Part shown: in pieces, positions 37,755 to 45,859 of the stretch | Position numbering within the stretch: position 1 is the first letter of the stretch | Layout: each line of letters begins with the position of its first letter | From: Planctomycetota bacterium | Lineage (GTDB): Bacteria > Planctomycetota > Phycisphaerae > UBA1845 | DNA length: 64,000 nt | Direction: 5' to 3' | Assembly: GCA_024276605.1 (NCBI GenBank) | Contig: JAJRWX010000044.1 | Coordinates: 109,358 to 173,357 of the forward strand | Program-made: the position numbers and the translations under genes | Notes under the pieces: model-generated | The model's input: only the letters and a program-made list of their open reading frames with translations | The model's database searches: none | What the model was told of the DNA's origin: nothing

Positions 37755-39362
37755 ATGAAACTATACAGGTCTAACTATCCGATGTCGATGTTGAAACGAA
37801 CAACAACCTCATTCACCTTGCCAAGGCCCATAGCATCACGACGTGTGCGTCCTCGATTTATTCGAAATGCGTTTAGTAGTCGTTCGTCCGCGCAGGCTCC
37901 CGACTCGTCGGGATTTAATTTCGCCCTCGGATCGATTGTGGGGATATGTTGTTGGGCGGCTATTTCTTCGATCACTTACGCACAGATTCCGCTCGATCAA
38001 TCACTGCGATCCGCTATTTCCAACTTACCCCACGTACAAACCGTCGCCGGTGTCTGTGTGTTAGACGTCGCCACCGGGGCTACCATTTTCACGCATCATG
38101 GTGACCGCGCCATGATCCCAGCTAGTACGATGAAAGTGTTTACCATTACCGCAGGTGTACTAGAGCTTGGCCGCGACTTCACCTTTGACACGATCATGGG
38201 GACGGATGGCACGAACGTATACATCATCGGCAGTGGCGATCCGGGCTTTGGTGATCCGAAAATTGCCAGAGCACAAGGTCAATCGGTGACTAGCGTTTTT
38301 GAACGCTGGGCGGATATTCTCATCGAGCAGGGCATGACGACCATCCTCGGCGACATCGTCATCGACGCATCGATTTTCGACCAACAACTCATTCACCCCG
38401 CATGGGAACAGTCCGACCTTGGCAAATGGTACGCTACCCCGGTCAGCGGACTTAACATCAACGACAACTGCCTGGACATCACCGTAAAACCGGCAGCTAC
38501 ACTAGGCGCGCCCGCGTTAGTCAGCATTATTCCAGATAATACGCTCGCACGGATTGTTAACAAGTGTCGTAGTGGTGGCAAGGGTAAGCCGGTGTTGCAT
38601 CACCCGCCGGGTACCAGGGAATACCGCATTTCGGGAAGATGCACGAAGCGCTGGCCATTCGGGCCGGTTGCCTTTCCCGAACCAGCCGCCCTTACCGCCG
38701 ACGCCTTTCGTGTCATACTCCAACGCAAGGGTATAGCCTTCGCCGGGCAGTTACTTCACCGGCGCGTGCGACAAGAATCCGGCCAACTATCACCCGAAGT
38801 GTTCGTATTGGACGTCCACCGAACCGGCATGGCTGACATCCTTGGTCGCATCGGAAAAAATAGTCAAAACCTTTTTGCGGAATGTCTATTGAAACGCATC
38901 GGCGTTGAATGGTCTCAGCGTCATGGCCTTACCCATGCGAGCGGTTCGTGGGAATCAGGATCACGCGCGATTGTCGACATTCTCACACGATCGGGCGTCG
39001 ACACGAACGGGTTAATCGTCTCCGACGGTTCGGGTCTGAGTCGAGAGAACCGCTGCTCCGCGCGACAATTAGCTATCGCACTGATGCACGCACACCGACA
39101 ATCCGGAGGCGAACTCGTATGGCAGAGCTTAGCCGTACCAGGTGAAAGCGGCTCGTTACGAAGGAGGATGAAGGGATTGAAGTCCGTCCTGCGCGGTAAA
39201 ACAGGAACCATGCGCGGCATCAGCGCATTAGCCGGGTACGTGGATACAAAATCCGGTAGACGACTCGCGTTCGCCATGATGTTTAATGGCTATCGTGGAC
39301 CAAGCGCACCGTATAAAGCCATCCAAGATCGCATCTGCCAACTACTAGCCGATAGTCACTAG
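37755..39362 (+). CDS. dacB: PBP4-type D-Ala-D-Ala carboxypeptidase/endopeptidase
   Basis: Class C penicillin-binding protein of 535 residues that trims peptidoglycan. The catalytic Ser124 and Lys127 lie in PASTMKVFT, VSDGSGLSREN gives the second motif, and RGKTGTMRGIS (Lys482) the third. A long basic N-terminal stretch precedes the hydrophobic export segment (~58-76, GSIVGICCWAAISSITYA). Residues 48-60 (APDSSGFNFALGS) are encoded by a sequence whose first 28 nt recur exactly, in reverse orientation, in the intergenic region at 60940-60967, so a repeat has been read into the coding region. Start codons at 37782 and 37788 are alternatives. Confidence 0.9.
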   Translation: MKLYRSNYPMSMLKRTTTSFTLPRPIASRRVRPRFIRNAFSSRSSAQAPDSSGFNFALGSIVGICCWAAISSITYAQIPLDQSLRSAISNLPHVQTVAGVCVLDVATGATIFTHHGDRAMIPASTMKVFTITAGVLELGRDFTFDTIMGTDGTNVYIIGSGDPGFGDPKIARAQGQSVTSVFERWADILIEQGMTTILGDIVIDASIFDQQLIHPAWEQSDLGKWYATPVSGLNINDNCLDITVKPAATLGAPALVSIIPDNTLARIVNKCRSGGKGKPVLHHPPGTREYRISGRCTKRWPFGPVAFPEPAALTADAFRVILQRKGIAFAGQLLHRRVRQESGQLSPEVFVLDVHRTGMADILGRIGKNSQNLFAECLLKRIGVEWSQRHGLTHASGSWESGSRAIVDILTRSGVDTNGLIVSDGSGLSRENRCSARQLAIALMHAHRQSGGELVWQSLAVPGESGSLRRRMKGLKSVLRGKTGTMRGISALAGYVDTKSGRRLAFAMMFNGYRGPSAPYKAIQDRICQLLADSH

Positions 39363-39399
39363 CACCTACATCGCTAATCATTTGATAAATGAGCACCTT

Positions 39400-39522
39400 A
39401 TCCGAGCCGCAAGCGCCAGCGCCCGGTGTCTTCGGACGGTCACACACACCATAAATGTTCTATGCACTCGCACGCAGGTAACGTGTTGAAGACACGGGTC
39501 GCTCGCGCTCGCCGCTCGGATT
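39400..39522. repeat. GCCGCAAGCGCC repeat, copy B
   Basis: A 123-bp copy of the element at 19451, with the same ends (ATCCGAGCCGCAAGC and GCCGCTCGGAT) and the inner run CTTCGGACGGTCACACAC shared with copy C. It is followed by a CATTCCCAC...GTGGGAATCC hairpin (39530-39575). The whole stretch 39363-39888 is repeats and contains no gene. Confidence 0.82.
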
Positions 39523-39573
39523 TGGCCGTCATTCCCACACGGGTATTCGTCACTCCCGCGTCGGTGGGAATCC

Positions 39574-39897
39574 ATCCGGGTAGGGCAGGTCGTTCTTTCG
39601 TCAATGCCAATTGGCGGAAGGTTGACCTGCCTGAAGTCATAGGCATCCGCGACCGCTGTGATAGTCGAATCAGAGCCGCACGGCGCCAGCCTGCGGACCA
39701 GCGCACGTCATCAAGATTACTTGCGTCAACAAGACCACCAGCACCAACTTGTCAGCGTGTCACTAGGCTTGCGCCGTGGTGCTCTGACAAGGTCTCACAC
39801 TACCTAACATCGCAACCCAAAGACAAGTCCGGGCGTGATAGTAAAAGGCAGGTCAACCTTTCGCTTGGGGGCGAAAGAACGACCTGCCCTACGGGTT
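39574..39897. repeat. Nested repeat: outer inverted pair enclosing a GAGCCGCACGGCGC element
   Basis: The outer arms GTAGGGCAGGTCGTTCTTTC (from 39576) and its inverse (ending 39893) face each other. The right arm is itself a hairpin (AACCTTTCGC / GCGAAAG). Between them, 39669-39787 is a 119-bp element with inverted ends TCAGAGCCGCACGGCGC and GCGCCGTGGTGCTCTGA, also present at 63861. The layout suggests one element inserted within another. Confidence 0.7.
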
Positions 39898-41724
39898 GAA
39901 AATCAATTGAAATTGGGCGAAGTCGCGTAGGTCTACATGATCGTCGAAGTTGAGATCGATACATGCGCAACCGGGGTTTGGCCCACCAGCGGGTCCGTCT
40001 AGGCACGCATCGAGATTTACAAAATCGTTTAGGTCAAAGATGTCGTCGATATGGCATACACCTTCTTCGTATGCGCCCATGTCCAGATAGGTTACGACGC
40101 CGACGCCAGTATCCAGTACGTTAATGTTATCAATGATTCGCGTCTTGCCGTCGAGATCGGCTGCGCCACCACCGACACTCAAGTAAGCATCATAGTCCGC
40201 AGCGTCGATGCATGGTGAACCGGGCAAGAGGCGCAGATCGTCATCTGCAGTGCCAGCGAGACCATCAAGCCCGAGTGGATCAACGAATAGCGGGTCGGCG
40301 TCGATGTTGCCGCCCCCGTCCAAGCCCAACAACGAGTCCCATGCCGCACTGCCACCGCTACCTCCTATGTTACTGAAGTTTATCGTAGTTAGGGCACCAC
40401 TTGTGTTAATTATCTCATTAGGGCCATCGCCCCACATAATACAGTTGGTCATAGCCACGGTGACGGATCCCGTGGAATTGTTGTATATTCCGCCCCCATA
40501 CTGGGTAGCGCTATTCTCGCTGAAAGTGCAATTGTATAATCCTATAGTGCTGCGGAAATCATTGTATATTCCACCACCTCTTTTGGAAATGTTTCCGCTA
40601 AACGTGCAATTGGAAAAAGTCGTACTGGAACTGACCTCGTTAATTACGCCGCCGCCGGCAGTTATAGCTGTGTTGCCGATAAACGTGCAATTATTCACAG
40701 TCGGACTACTTTCGTAGTTTTGCATCCCGCCGCCGCTGCCACCGCTAGCCGTGTTGCTGATGAACGTGCAATTACTCACAGTCGAACTAGAACGGAAGTT
40801 AGACATCCCGCCGCCTCCCCAACGACCCGTGTTGTTAATGAACGAACAGTTGGTCACTGTTGGATTGGAATTGCCATTAGCCATCCCTCCACCACCACCA
40901 GCAGCAGTGTTTCCACGGAATGTGCAATTGGTTAATATTGGATTACTCAATCTGTTTAACATACCTGCACCAACCGCATGAGTTGTATTTCCGACGAATG
41001 TACAATTGATCAATGTGGGATTGGAATTATCATTATACATTCCACCGCCGTTACCATCGGCACTATCCGTCCAATTATCGATAAAAGCGCAATTGATTAG
41101 CATTGAGCTGCTGTCTACATTAAACATTCCGCCACCATAGGTCGCACGATTTCCGATGAACATACAATTGGAAACTGATGGACTACTGAGGGCGTTGTAC
41201 ATGCCACCGCCAGAACCAGCTCGATTTGTGAAAATGCAATCGTGCACTGTCGGACTACTGTCGATATTGATCATACCGCCGCCGATTGGAACCTCGGTAG
41301 CGGTTGTGTCCCCCGTTCCTCCCGTAATCGTAAACCCATTCAACACTGTCGCCGACGTTTCTCCACTTACGCATCGAACCACCGAGATAGTTTCCCCCGC
41401 AGCCGGCACACTTGAAGCGTCGATGATAGTCGTCGCCGGACCGTCCGAACTACGAAGCGTGATGGCTTTACCTAGAAAGTCGATAGCCTCGAAGTACGTA
41501 CCGGATGCGACTTCGATTGTGTCGCCGTTTATTGATGCGTCGATGGCGACCTGGATGGAGCAATAGGGATCAACTAGGCTCCCGGATCCGGGGCCTGGGC
41601 AGTTGTCGTCGTCTACGTAAAGGGTAGTCTGACCGCTGGCGGCGCAACACAAGGCTAGCGTGATCACCAGCGCTGATAGACGCGGCATTTGGAGCCGCTT
41701 ATAGGTTGTGCTTTCGGTAGTCAT
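39889..41724 (-). CDS. Secreted Pmp-like right-handed beta-helix protein with dockerin-like tail
   Basis: 611 residues. A signal peptide (MPRLSALVITLALCCAASG region) is followed by LYVDDDNCPGPGSGSLVDPY and a parallel beta-helix entrance (SIQVAIDASINGDTIEVASG). From ~150 to ~430 there are about eleven copies of a ~25-residue unit of the type NCTFIGNTA..GGGMYN..S.P, the chlamydial Pmp-like repeat (NCxFxxN plus GGG). The C-terminus has VDLRDFAQFQLIFNP after DLNFDDH, a dockerin-like calcium loop. It should be surface-exposed or secreted; no enzyme site is visible. ATG 41724 has GGAGG 12 bases upstream; TTG 41733 and ATG 41688 are alternatives. Confidence 0.82.
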   Translation of the reverse strand: MTTESTTYKRLQMPRLSALVITLALCCAASGQTTLYVDDDNCPGPGSGSLVDPYCSIQVAIDASINGDTIEVASGTYFEAIDFLGKAITLRSSDGPATTIIDASSVPAAGETISVVRCVSGETSATVLNGFTITGGTGDTTATEVPIGGGMINIDSSPTVHDCIFTNRAGSGGGMYNALSSPSVSNCMFIGNRATYGGGMFNVDSSSMLINCAFIDNWTDSADGNGGGMYNDNSNPTLINCTFVGNTTHAVGAGMLNRLSNPILTNCTFRGNTAAGGGGGMANGNSNPTVTNCSFINNTGRWGGGGMSNFRSSSTVSNCTFISNTASGGSGGGMQNYESSPTVNNCTFIGNTAITAGGGVINEVSSSTTFSNCTFSGNISKRGGGIYNDFRSTIGLYNCTFSENSATQYGGGIYNNSTGSVTVAMTNCIMWGDGPNEIINTSGALTTINFSNIGGSGGSAAWDSLLGLDGGGNIDADPLFVDPLGLDGLAGTADDDLRLLPGSPCIDAADYDAYLSVGGGAADLDGKTRIIDNINVLDTGVGVVTYLDMGAYEEGVCHIDDIFDLNDFVNLDACLDGPAGGPNPGCACIDLNFDDHVDLRDFAQFQLIFNP

Positions 41725-41875
41725 CAAGACCAAACCCCTCCGCTGAGAAAATGAAATCCGCTGACCTTAGATGACCCATGCTAACGATAAGCCTGCTCGA
41801 TTACAAGCAAATTCGTAAGCGTTTGGACTGATTGGATTATGAGGCCGATAAAGGGATAGGGTGGTATATGGGGAT

Positions 41876-42001
41876 GATCCGAGCCGCAAGCGCCAGCGCC
41901 CGGTGTCTTCGGACGGTCACACACGTCATAAATATTCCTTGCCCTCGCGGAAAGTATAGCGTTTCGAAAACACGGGTCGCTCGCGCTCGCCGCTCGGATT
42001 T
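41876..42001. repeat. GCCGCAAGCGCC repeat, copy C
   Basis: A 126-bp copy, the closest relative of copy B at 39400: both have CTTCGGACGGTCACACAC and end CGCTCGCGCTCGCCGCTCGG. It is followed by the hairpin TTCCCACGCAGGCGGGAA. It lies in the gene-free stretch 41725-42275. Confidence 0.82.
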
Positions 42002-42034
42002 GTCCGTCATTCCCACGCAGGCGGGAATCCAGCA

Positions 42035-42258
42035 TGTGTCCACCATCCTTCGGGTTGGGTGGCCCATGTCCTTCCTTTTGGACATGGGGGAATTGATGAT
42101 GTACGATGGATGCCCCTTCGGATACTTCCCGAAGGATGAGGGACGGATCTTGTTTCGAATAGCAAAGAAAGTGTCACTGCCATAACACTGTCATCAAACG
42201 GAACATCCTTCCCCCACCCTTTGCCAGTAGGCAAAGGATGGGGCACCCAGCACCCGCG
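42035..42258. repeat. CCCACCCTTTGCC repeat block, copy 1
   Basis: A series of short hairpins: CCCATGTCC...GGACATGGG (42060-42090), CCTTCGGATACTTCCCGAAGG, then GGATCTTGTTTCG, GTGTCACTG, and CCCACCCTTTGCCAGTAGGC followed by AAAGGATGGGGCACCCAGC. The same order recurs at 43940-44223, so it is a duplicated compound repeat. No coding frame is convincing. Confidence 0.65.
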
Positions 42259-42275
42259 CTGGTTCTAATCCATGG

Positions 42276-43655
42276 TTATGGCAACGGACCAGTAAAGCCT
42301 GGCAGTGAGATAGCTAAATCTTCCAGATCAAAATCCCCGTCCCCATCGACATCGCCGGGAACAGCTTGATTAACCACGAGTATCACCGGATCACTAATCG
42401 TCTGGGGGCATGAAAACGGATCATGGCCAGCTAGACCAACGACGACATCGTATACTCCAGCGTCTGCACTAGAGGCCGCGCTTATCGCATAGCTCGCTTG
42501 CGTGGCGTCCACAATATCAACGCCGTTAAATCGCCATTGATAGAAAAGCGGATCCGCTGCATTGGCCATGACAGAAAAGATGGCTGGCTGACCTGCGATA
42601 ACTGTTTGACTAACCGGCTGGAGCGTTATTTGAGGGGCTGAGGGAGCTAATAGCTCTAATACTAAGGTACTTGTCACTGAATTGAGGCCACCTATCATAA
42701 CCGTGCGTTGTCTGGCGCTATCATAAGCAACCACTGGCTTATGCCGAGCTAAATCACCAACAGTGATCGCATCCAGAATGGGTCCGCGTAACATCCAATC
42801 CTGTCCGTCCCATTCCCAAATGTCACCTAGAAATTGCGGACGGCTGCCGGCATACATTACAGTGACCTTACGAACACTATCGTAGGCCATACCATGAGAC
42901 TTGCGCGCAAGTGGAACCATCGCCCCAACATGCGTATTACGTTGTAGCCAGGAATCACTAACTCGATCGTATTCCCAAGTTTCGTTCAGCAAGCCGTTAT
43001 CATCCTGCCCACCAAACAGTACGACGACATCTCGGTCCGCGTCGTAACTCATCTTGTGATATCTTCGCGCCGGTGGTGCATTAACTGGAAACTGTTGAGA
43101 CCACATCGTTCCGTCGTACTCCCAAGTTTCCCGTGAAAGCATTGTGCCTGCATTATCAAATTGCCCGCCAAACGTCAGCACGACGTCGCGTTTGGAATCG
43201 AATGCCAGATCGAAGTTAATGGCCTGTGGCCCAGGATTTAGTGACGAATTGCGATTTGTCCATGTAACGCCATTCCACTCCCATACCGCTAAGTTTACTA
43301 CAGCTACACAGACCCCGCGACTGGAATCGAAGACCATGTCTACAGCAGCATCGTTGGGGACGAATATATCCGGCCCAGCGGTGCTTACGTTAGCCCAGGA
43401 AATGCCATTCCATTCCCATGTGATGTTGCCACCAACGCCCCCTGTACTTAGATGATACACTGTGACCTGACGAAGGCTATCGTATGCGCCGGTAATAGTA
43501 TCATTGCCCGAAAATGGCGCTGGTACAGTTGGGCTTCGATTAGTAAGCGTGAGGCAATCCACCTGCGCAAAAGCGGGTAAGGCCATCATGCCGCAAAACA
43601 ACATAATGGCACTGATACGGTATGTAGATAATAATGTATGACCTGTACTTGACAT
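42276..43655 (-). CDS. Secreted kelch-like protein with Ig-like domain and dockerin-like tail
   Basis: 459 residues. A signal peptide (~1-30, ending LPAFAQ) is followed by six or so kelch-type units (~35-310) such as TWEYDGTMWSQQFPVNAPPA and RKSHGMAYDSVRKVTVMYAG, which would form a beta-propeller. An Ig-like domain (~320-425) has QPVSQTVIAGQPAIFSV and DAGVYDVVV. The tail GDVDGDGDFDLEDLAISLPG is a clear dockerin-like calcium loop. GGAAGGTG lies six bases before the ATG. It was likely exported to the surface, with no visible active site. It is the neighbour of the Pmp-like protein, and both share the tail, suggesting similar sorting. Confidence 0.85.
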   Translation of the reverse strand: MSSTGHTLLSTYRISAIMLFCGMMALPAFAQVDCLTLTNRSPTVPAPFSGNDTITGAYDSLRQVTVYHLSTGGVGGNITWEWNGISWANVSTAGPDIFVPNDAAVDMVFDSSRGVCVAVVNLAVWEWNGVTWTNRNSSLNPGPQAINFDLAFDSKRDVVLTFGGQFDNAGTMLSRETWEYDGTMWSQQFPVNAPPARRYHKMSYDADRDVVVLFGGQDDNGLLNETWEYDRVSDSWLQRNTHVGAMVPLARKSHGMAYDSVRKVTVMYAGSRPQFLGDIWEWDGQDWMLRGPILDAITVGDLARHKPVVAYDSARQRTVMIGGLNSVTSTLVLELLAPSAPQITLQPVSQTVIAGQPAIFSVMANAADPLFYQWRFNGVDIVDATQASYAISAASSADAGVYDVVVGLAGHDPFSCPQTISDPVILVVNQAVPGDVDGDGDFDLEDLAISLPGFTGPLP

Positions 43656-43939
43656 ATTTTCACCTTCCTAACATGCACAAAAAACCTTGCGCGATCGAAC
43701 ATTCGTCGATGTTGTACGAACAAACGGCGAAAAGATGACCAAGTGCTACACGACCTAAGATGAGGTCATGCATCCTTTAATCACTTCTTAGCGTTACCGG
43801 CGACCCGAACACTTCACCATAGTAACGTGTTGGCTTCTACATTCCAAGCACAAAATGAAGAATGTATGGAATGAATAGACCGATATTCGAGGCCAATTCA
43901 AGCACATGAATACGCATGCCGTCATCCATTACTTGATAG

Positions 43940-44223
43940 GTGGTCAACCTGTCGGCGTTGCCCATGCCTCCCTATTGGACATGGGAGTCGATGATATACG
44001 CTCCATATCATGCCCGGGCGCTTATGAAGATATGACGAACCAGTTGTAGAGCGAATTCCACCCGCCGGCCAAATCCGAGCGACGAGATGGGTGCCCCATC
44101 CTTTGGGTACTCCCAAAGGGTGGGGGATGGATCTTGTTTCTTAAGGCGTTGCAAGTGTCACTGTCATTGCACGAACATCTTTCCCCCACCCTTTGCCAGT
44201 AGGCAAAGGATGGGGCACCCAGC
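43940..44223. repeat. CCCACCCTTTGCC repeat block, copy 2
   Basis: Same order of parts as 42035-42258: GCCCATGCC...GGACATGGG, then GGTGCCCCATCCTTTGGG, GGATGGATCTTGTTTC, GTGTCACTG and CCCACCCTTTGCCAGTAGGC. It lies in the longest gene-free stretch of the window (43656-44372). The part 43656-43939 shows nothing I recognise. Confidence 0.65.
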
Positions 44224-44230
44224 CAATCAA

Positions 44231-44353
44231 ATCCGAGCGGCGAGCGCAAGCGACCCGTGTCTTCAAAAATGTCACTCGCGACGCGAGCACATAGAACTTT
44301 CACAGCATGTGTGACCATCCGAAGACACCGGGCGCTCGCGCTTGCGGCTCGGA
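44231..44353. repeat. GCCGCAAGCGCC repeat, copy D (inverted)
   Basis: A 123-bp copy in the opposite orientation: it starts ATCCGAGCGGCGAGCGCAAG and ends GCGCTCGCGCTTGCGGCTCGG. It follows directly on repeat block 43940-44223. Confidence 0.8.
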
Positions 44354-44372
44354 AAGAAAAAAAGTGAATGAT

Positions 44373-44819
44373 CTAGTGCAATTCTTTTTCGAAAATAACC
44401 ACGTTACTGGCTGTGAATGTATCGTAACGCATGCCGACTAAATCAAAGCCTTCGGTGATGGCTACATGAAGCATGGGTCGGTGCTGGTTACGACATTCGA
44501 ACCGGAGAATGGCATAGTCATGATCTTTGGCCCACGCCGACTGCGCCTGCATGAGTTGGATAGCTACCCGCTGCCGTCTGAAATCCGGTAGTACACCACA
44601 CAGCCAAGAAAAATACGTCGAAGGCATCAATTCAAAACCGATAATGAACCCCACGTGCATGCCCTCGATCATAGCCACGATCATGGTCTCGTTGTGTCGA
44701 CCTTCAAAGCGACGACGAAAAAAATCTGCATCAACACCAGGAGAAAAAACTTGGTTGTATAGGTCCGTGATGAGCTCTACTTCACTTGGACCTACCACAA
44801 TGATTTTCGAATCGGCCAT
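44373..44819 (-). CDS. GNAT-family N-acetyltransferase
   Basis: 148 residues with the GNAT layout: beta strands with GFIIGFELMP, then the acetyl-CoA loop region GVLPDFRRQRVAIQLMQAQ (~80-98), where the usual R-x-x-G-x-G/A is degraded to R-R-Q-R-V-A, then LRFECRNQHRPMLHVAITEGF. The substrate is unknown. The ATG at 44819 is the only good start. Repeats flank it downstream. Confidence 0.75.
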   Translation of the reverse strand: MADSKIIVVGPSEVELITDLYNQVFSPGVDADFFRRRFEGRHNETMIVAMIEGMHVGFIIGFELMPSTYFSWLCGVLPDFRRQRVAIQLMQAQSAWAKDHDYAILRFECRNQHRPMLHVAITEGFDLVGMRYDTFTASNVVIFEKELH

Positions 44820-45007
44820 AATTTATTCGCGTCTTTCAATTGTTCGTCCAAGATCACCAAAGTATACATGACGCCAAGCAGATTGTTCAAATTTCACCGT
44901 AAACCGCAAGAGACCGCCACCATATACCCATTGGCAAGTCGTAAAAAATGACTCCGCACAAGCAGCGTCCATATAACAAACGCAACAGCCATACGCGTCA
45001 TACGATC

Positions 45008-45229
45008 TCACATCGGTGTTTTAATGCCGCAAGCACGGGTGATACACCAAGCTTTTCTCGCTTCAAACAATTGAAAAACCCCCATTAACGCGGCCACGCC
45101 AACCAGCGTCCAACGCCATGTAGCATTCGTCGGCCATGCAGTCCACCAACATGCGACACCTGCACCGATACAAAGTAAGCCCGAAATGGCTCGAGCGACC
45201 CGACCTGCAAAATCGATATTTCTTTTCAT
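45008..45229 (-). CDS. Small DUF2892/YgaP-like inner-membrane protein
   Basis: 73 residues with two hydrophobic helices (~14-32 and ~42-58) and the C-terminal run FEARKAWCITRACGIKTPM, which is typical of DUF2892 (YgaP membrane domain-like) proteins. The Cys pair in that tail is conserved in the family. ATG 45229 follows GGGAGG at 11 bases; a TTG at 45235 is closer to it. It lies six bases after the zinc-ribbon gene, probably in one transcript. The function is unknown, possibly sulfur-related by family association. Confidence 0.8.
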   Translation of the reverse strand: MKRNIDFAGRVARAISGLLCIGAGVACWWTAWPTNATWRWTLVGVAALMGVFQLFEARKAWCITRACGIKTPM

Positions 45230-45235
45230 GGGCAA

Positions 45236-45619
45236 TCACACCTCCCTCGCATGACCACACTCCGAACACCGTCCCACCGTCGTACCCCGTAGATCATAGC
45301 CGCATTGTACGCATCTGCCCTCCCCATGCGCAACGACCATCACGCGACCAAATATATTGGAGGATAAATAGAGACCCAGTACCAACAACATGGGGTATAC
45401 GCGGGCGACCTTCCTCGATGCTAGCCAAGTAGAAGCGACGAGTAACGCAACAAGGAACATCACAACCGCAATACATAGACTCACCACGCGCCATCTGGGG
45501 TCCAACCGTAACTGAGTGTGACACGCATCACAATGAAAGAGACGCCGCAGCGAACGATCATTGATACGCCCTTTCCAAGGCAGCGGTGTACCACAGTCAG
45601 GACAAGACGTTGACCACAT
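45236..45619 (-). CDS. Membrane protein with two zinc ribbons
   Basis: 127 residues. The N-terminal ribbon CPDC (~6-9) pairs with CDAC (~30-33), two hydrophobic helices lie at ~47-88, and the C-terminal ribbon has CVQCGYDLRGT and CSECGH. The CGYDLRGT...CxxCG form is frequent in planctomycete small proteins. GGAG lies ~9 bases before the ATG. The function is unknown. Confidence 0.75.
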   Translation of the reverse strand: MWSTSCPDCGTPLPWKGRINDRSLRRLFHCDACHTQLRLDPRWRVVSLCIAVVMFLVALLVASTWLASRKVARVYPMLLVLGLYLSSNIFGRVMVVAHGEGRCVQCGYDLRGTTVGRCSECGHAREV

Positions 45620-45859
45620 TTATTTATGCTCCGCATCGCTACACACGTTGGCTCCCTCATTATAGCCGTCTCGTCTTTCCGTATAGTGTCACTTTCACGA
45701 AAATCGCCTCGGCGGTTTTGATCGTATGTCTGCAGGCTCAGGCCATGCGGCTCTGACTCGGCGTATCAACCCCGCCGATACTGTCACATAACCACCTCAC
45801 CAACCTTTTGTGGCTACCCAGCTCGGGCATTGCGTAGTCTATCGCTCTAAGCTACTTTT

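Noticed and set aside
44823..45011. 62-residue minus-strand frame between the DUF2892 and GNAT genes, GTG start
   Set aside because: It fits the gap and overlaps a stop by GTGA, but it has no ribosome-binding site and no recognisable domain or signal. It remains possible but unsupported.
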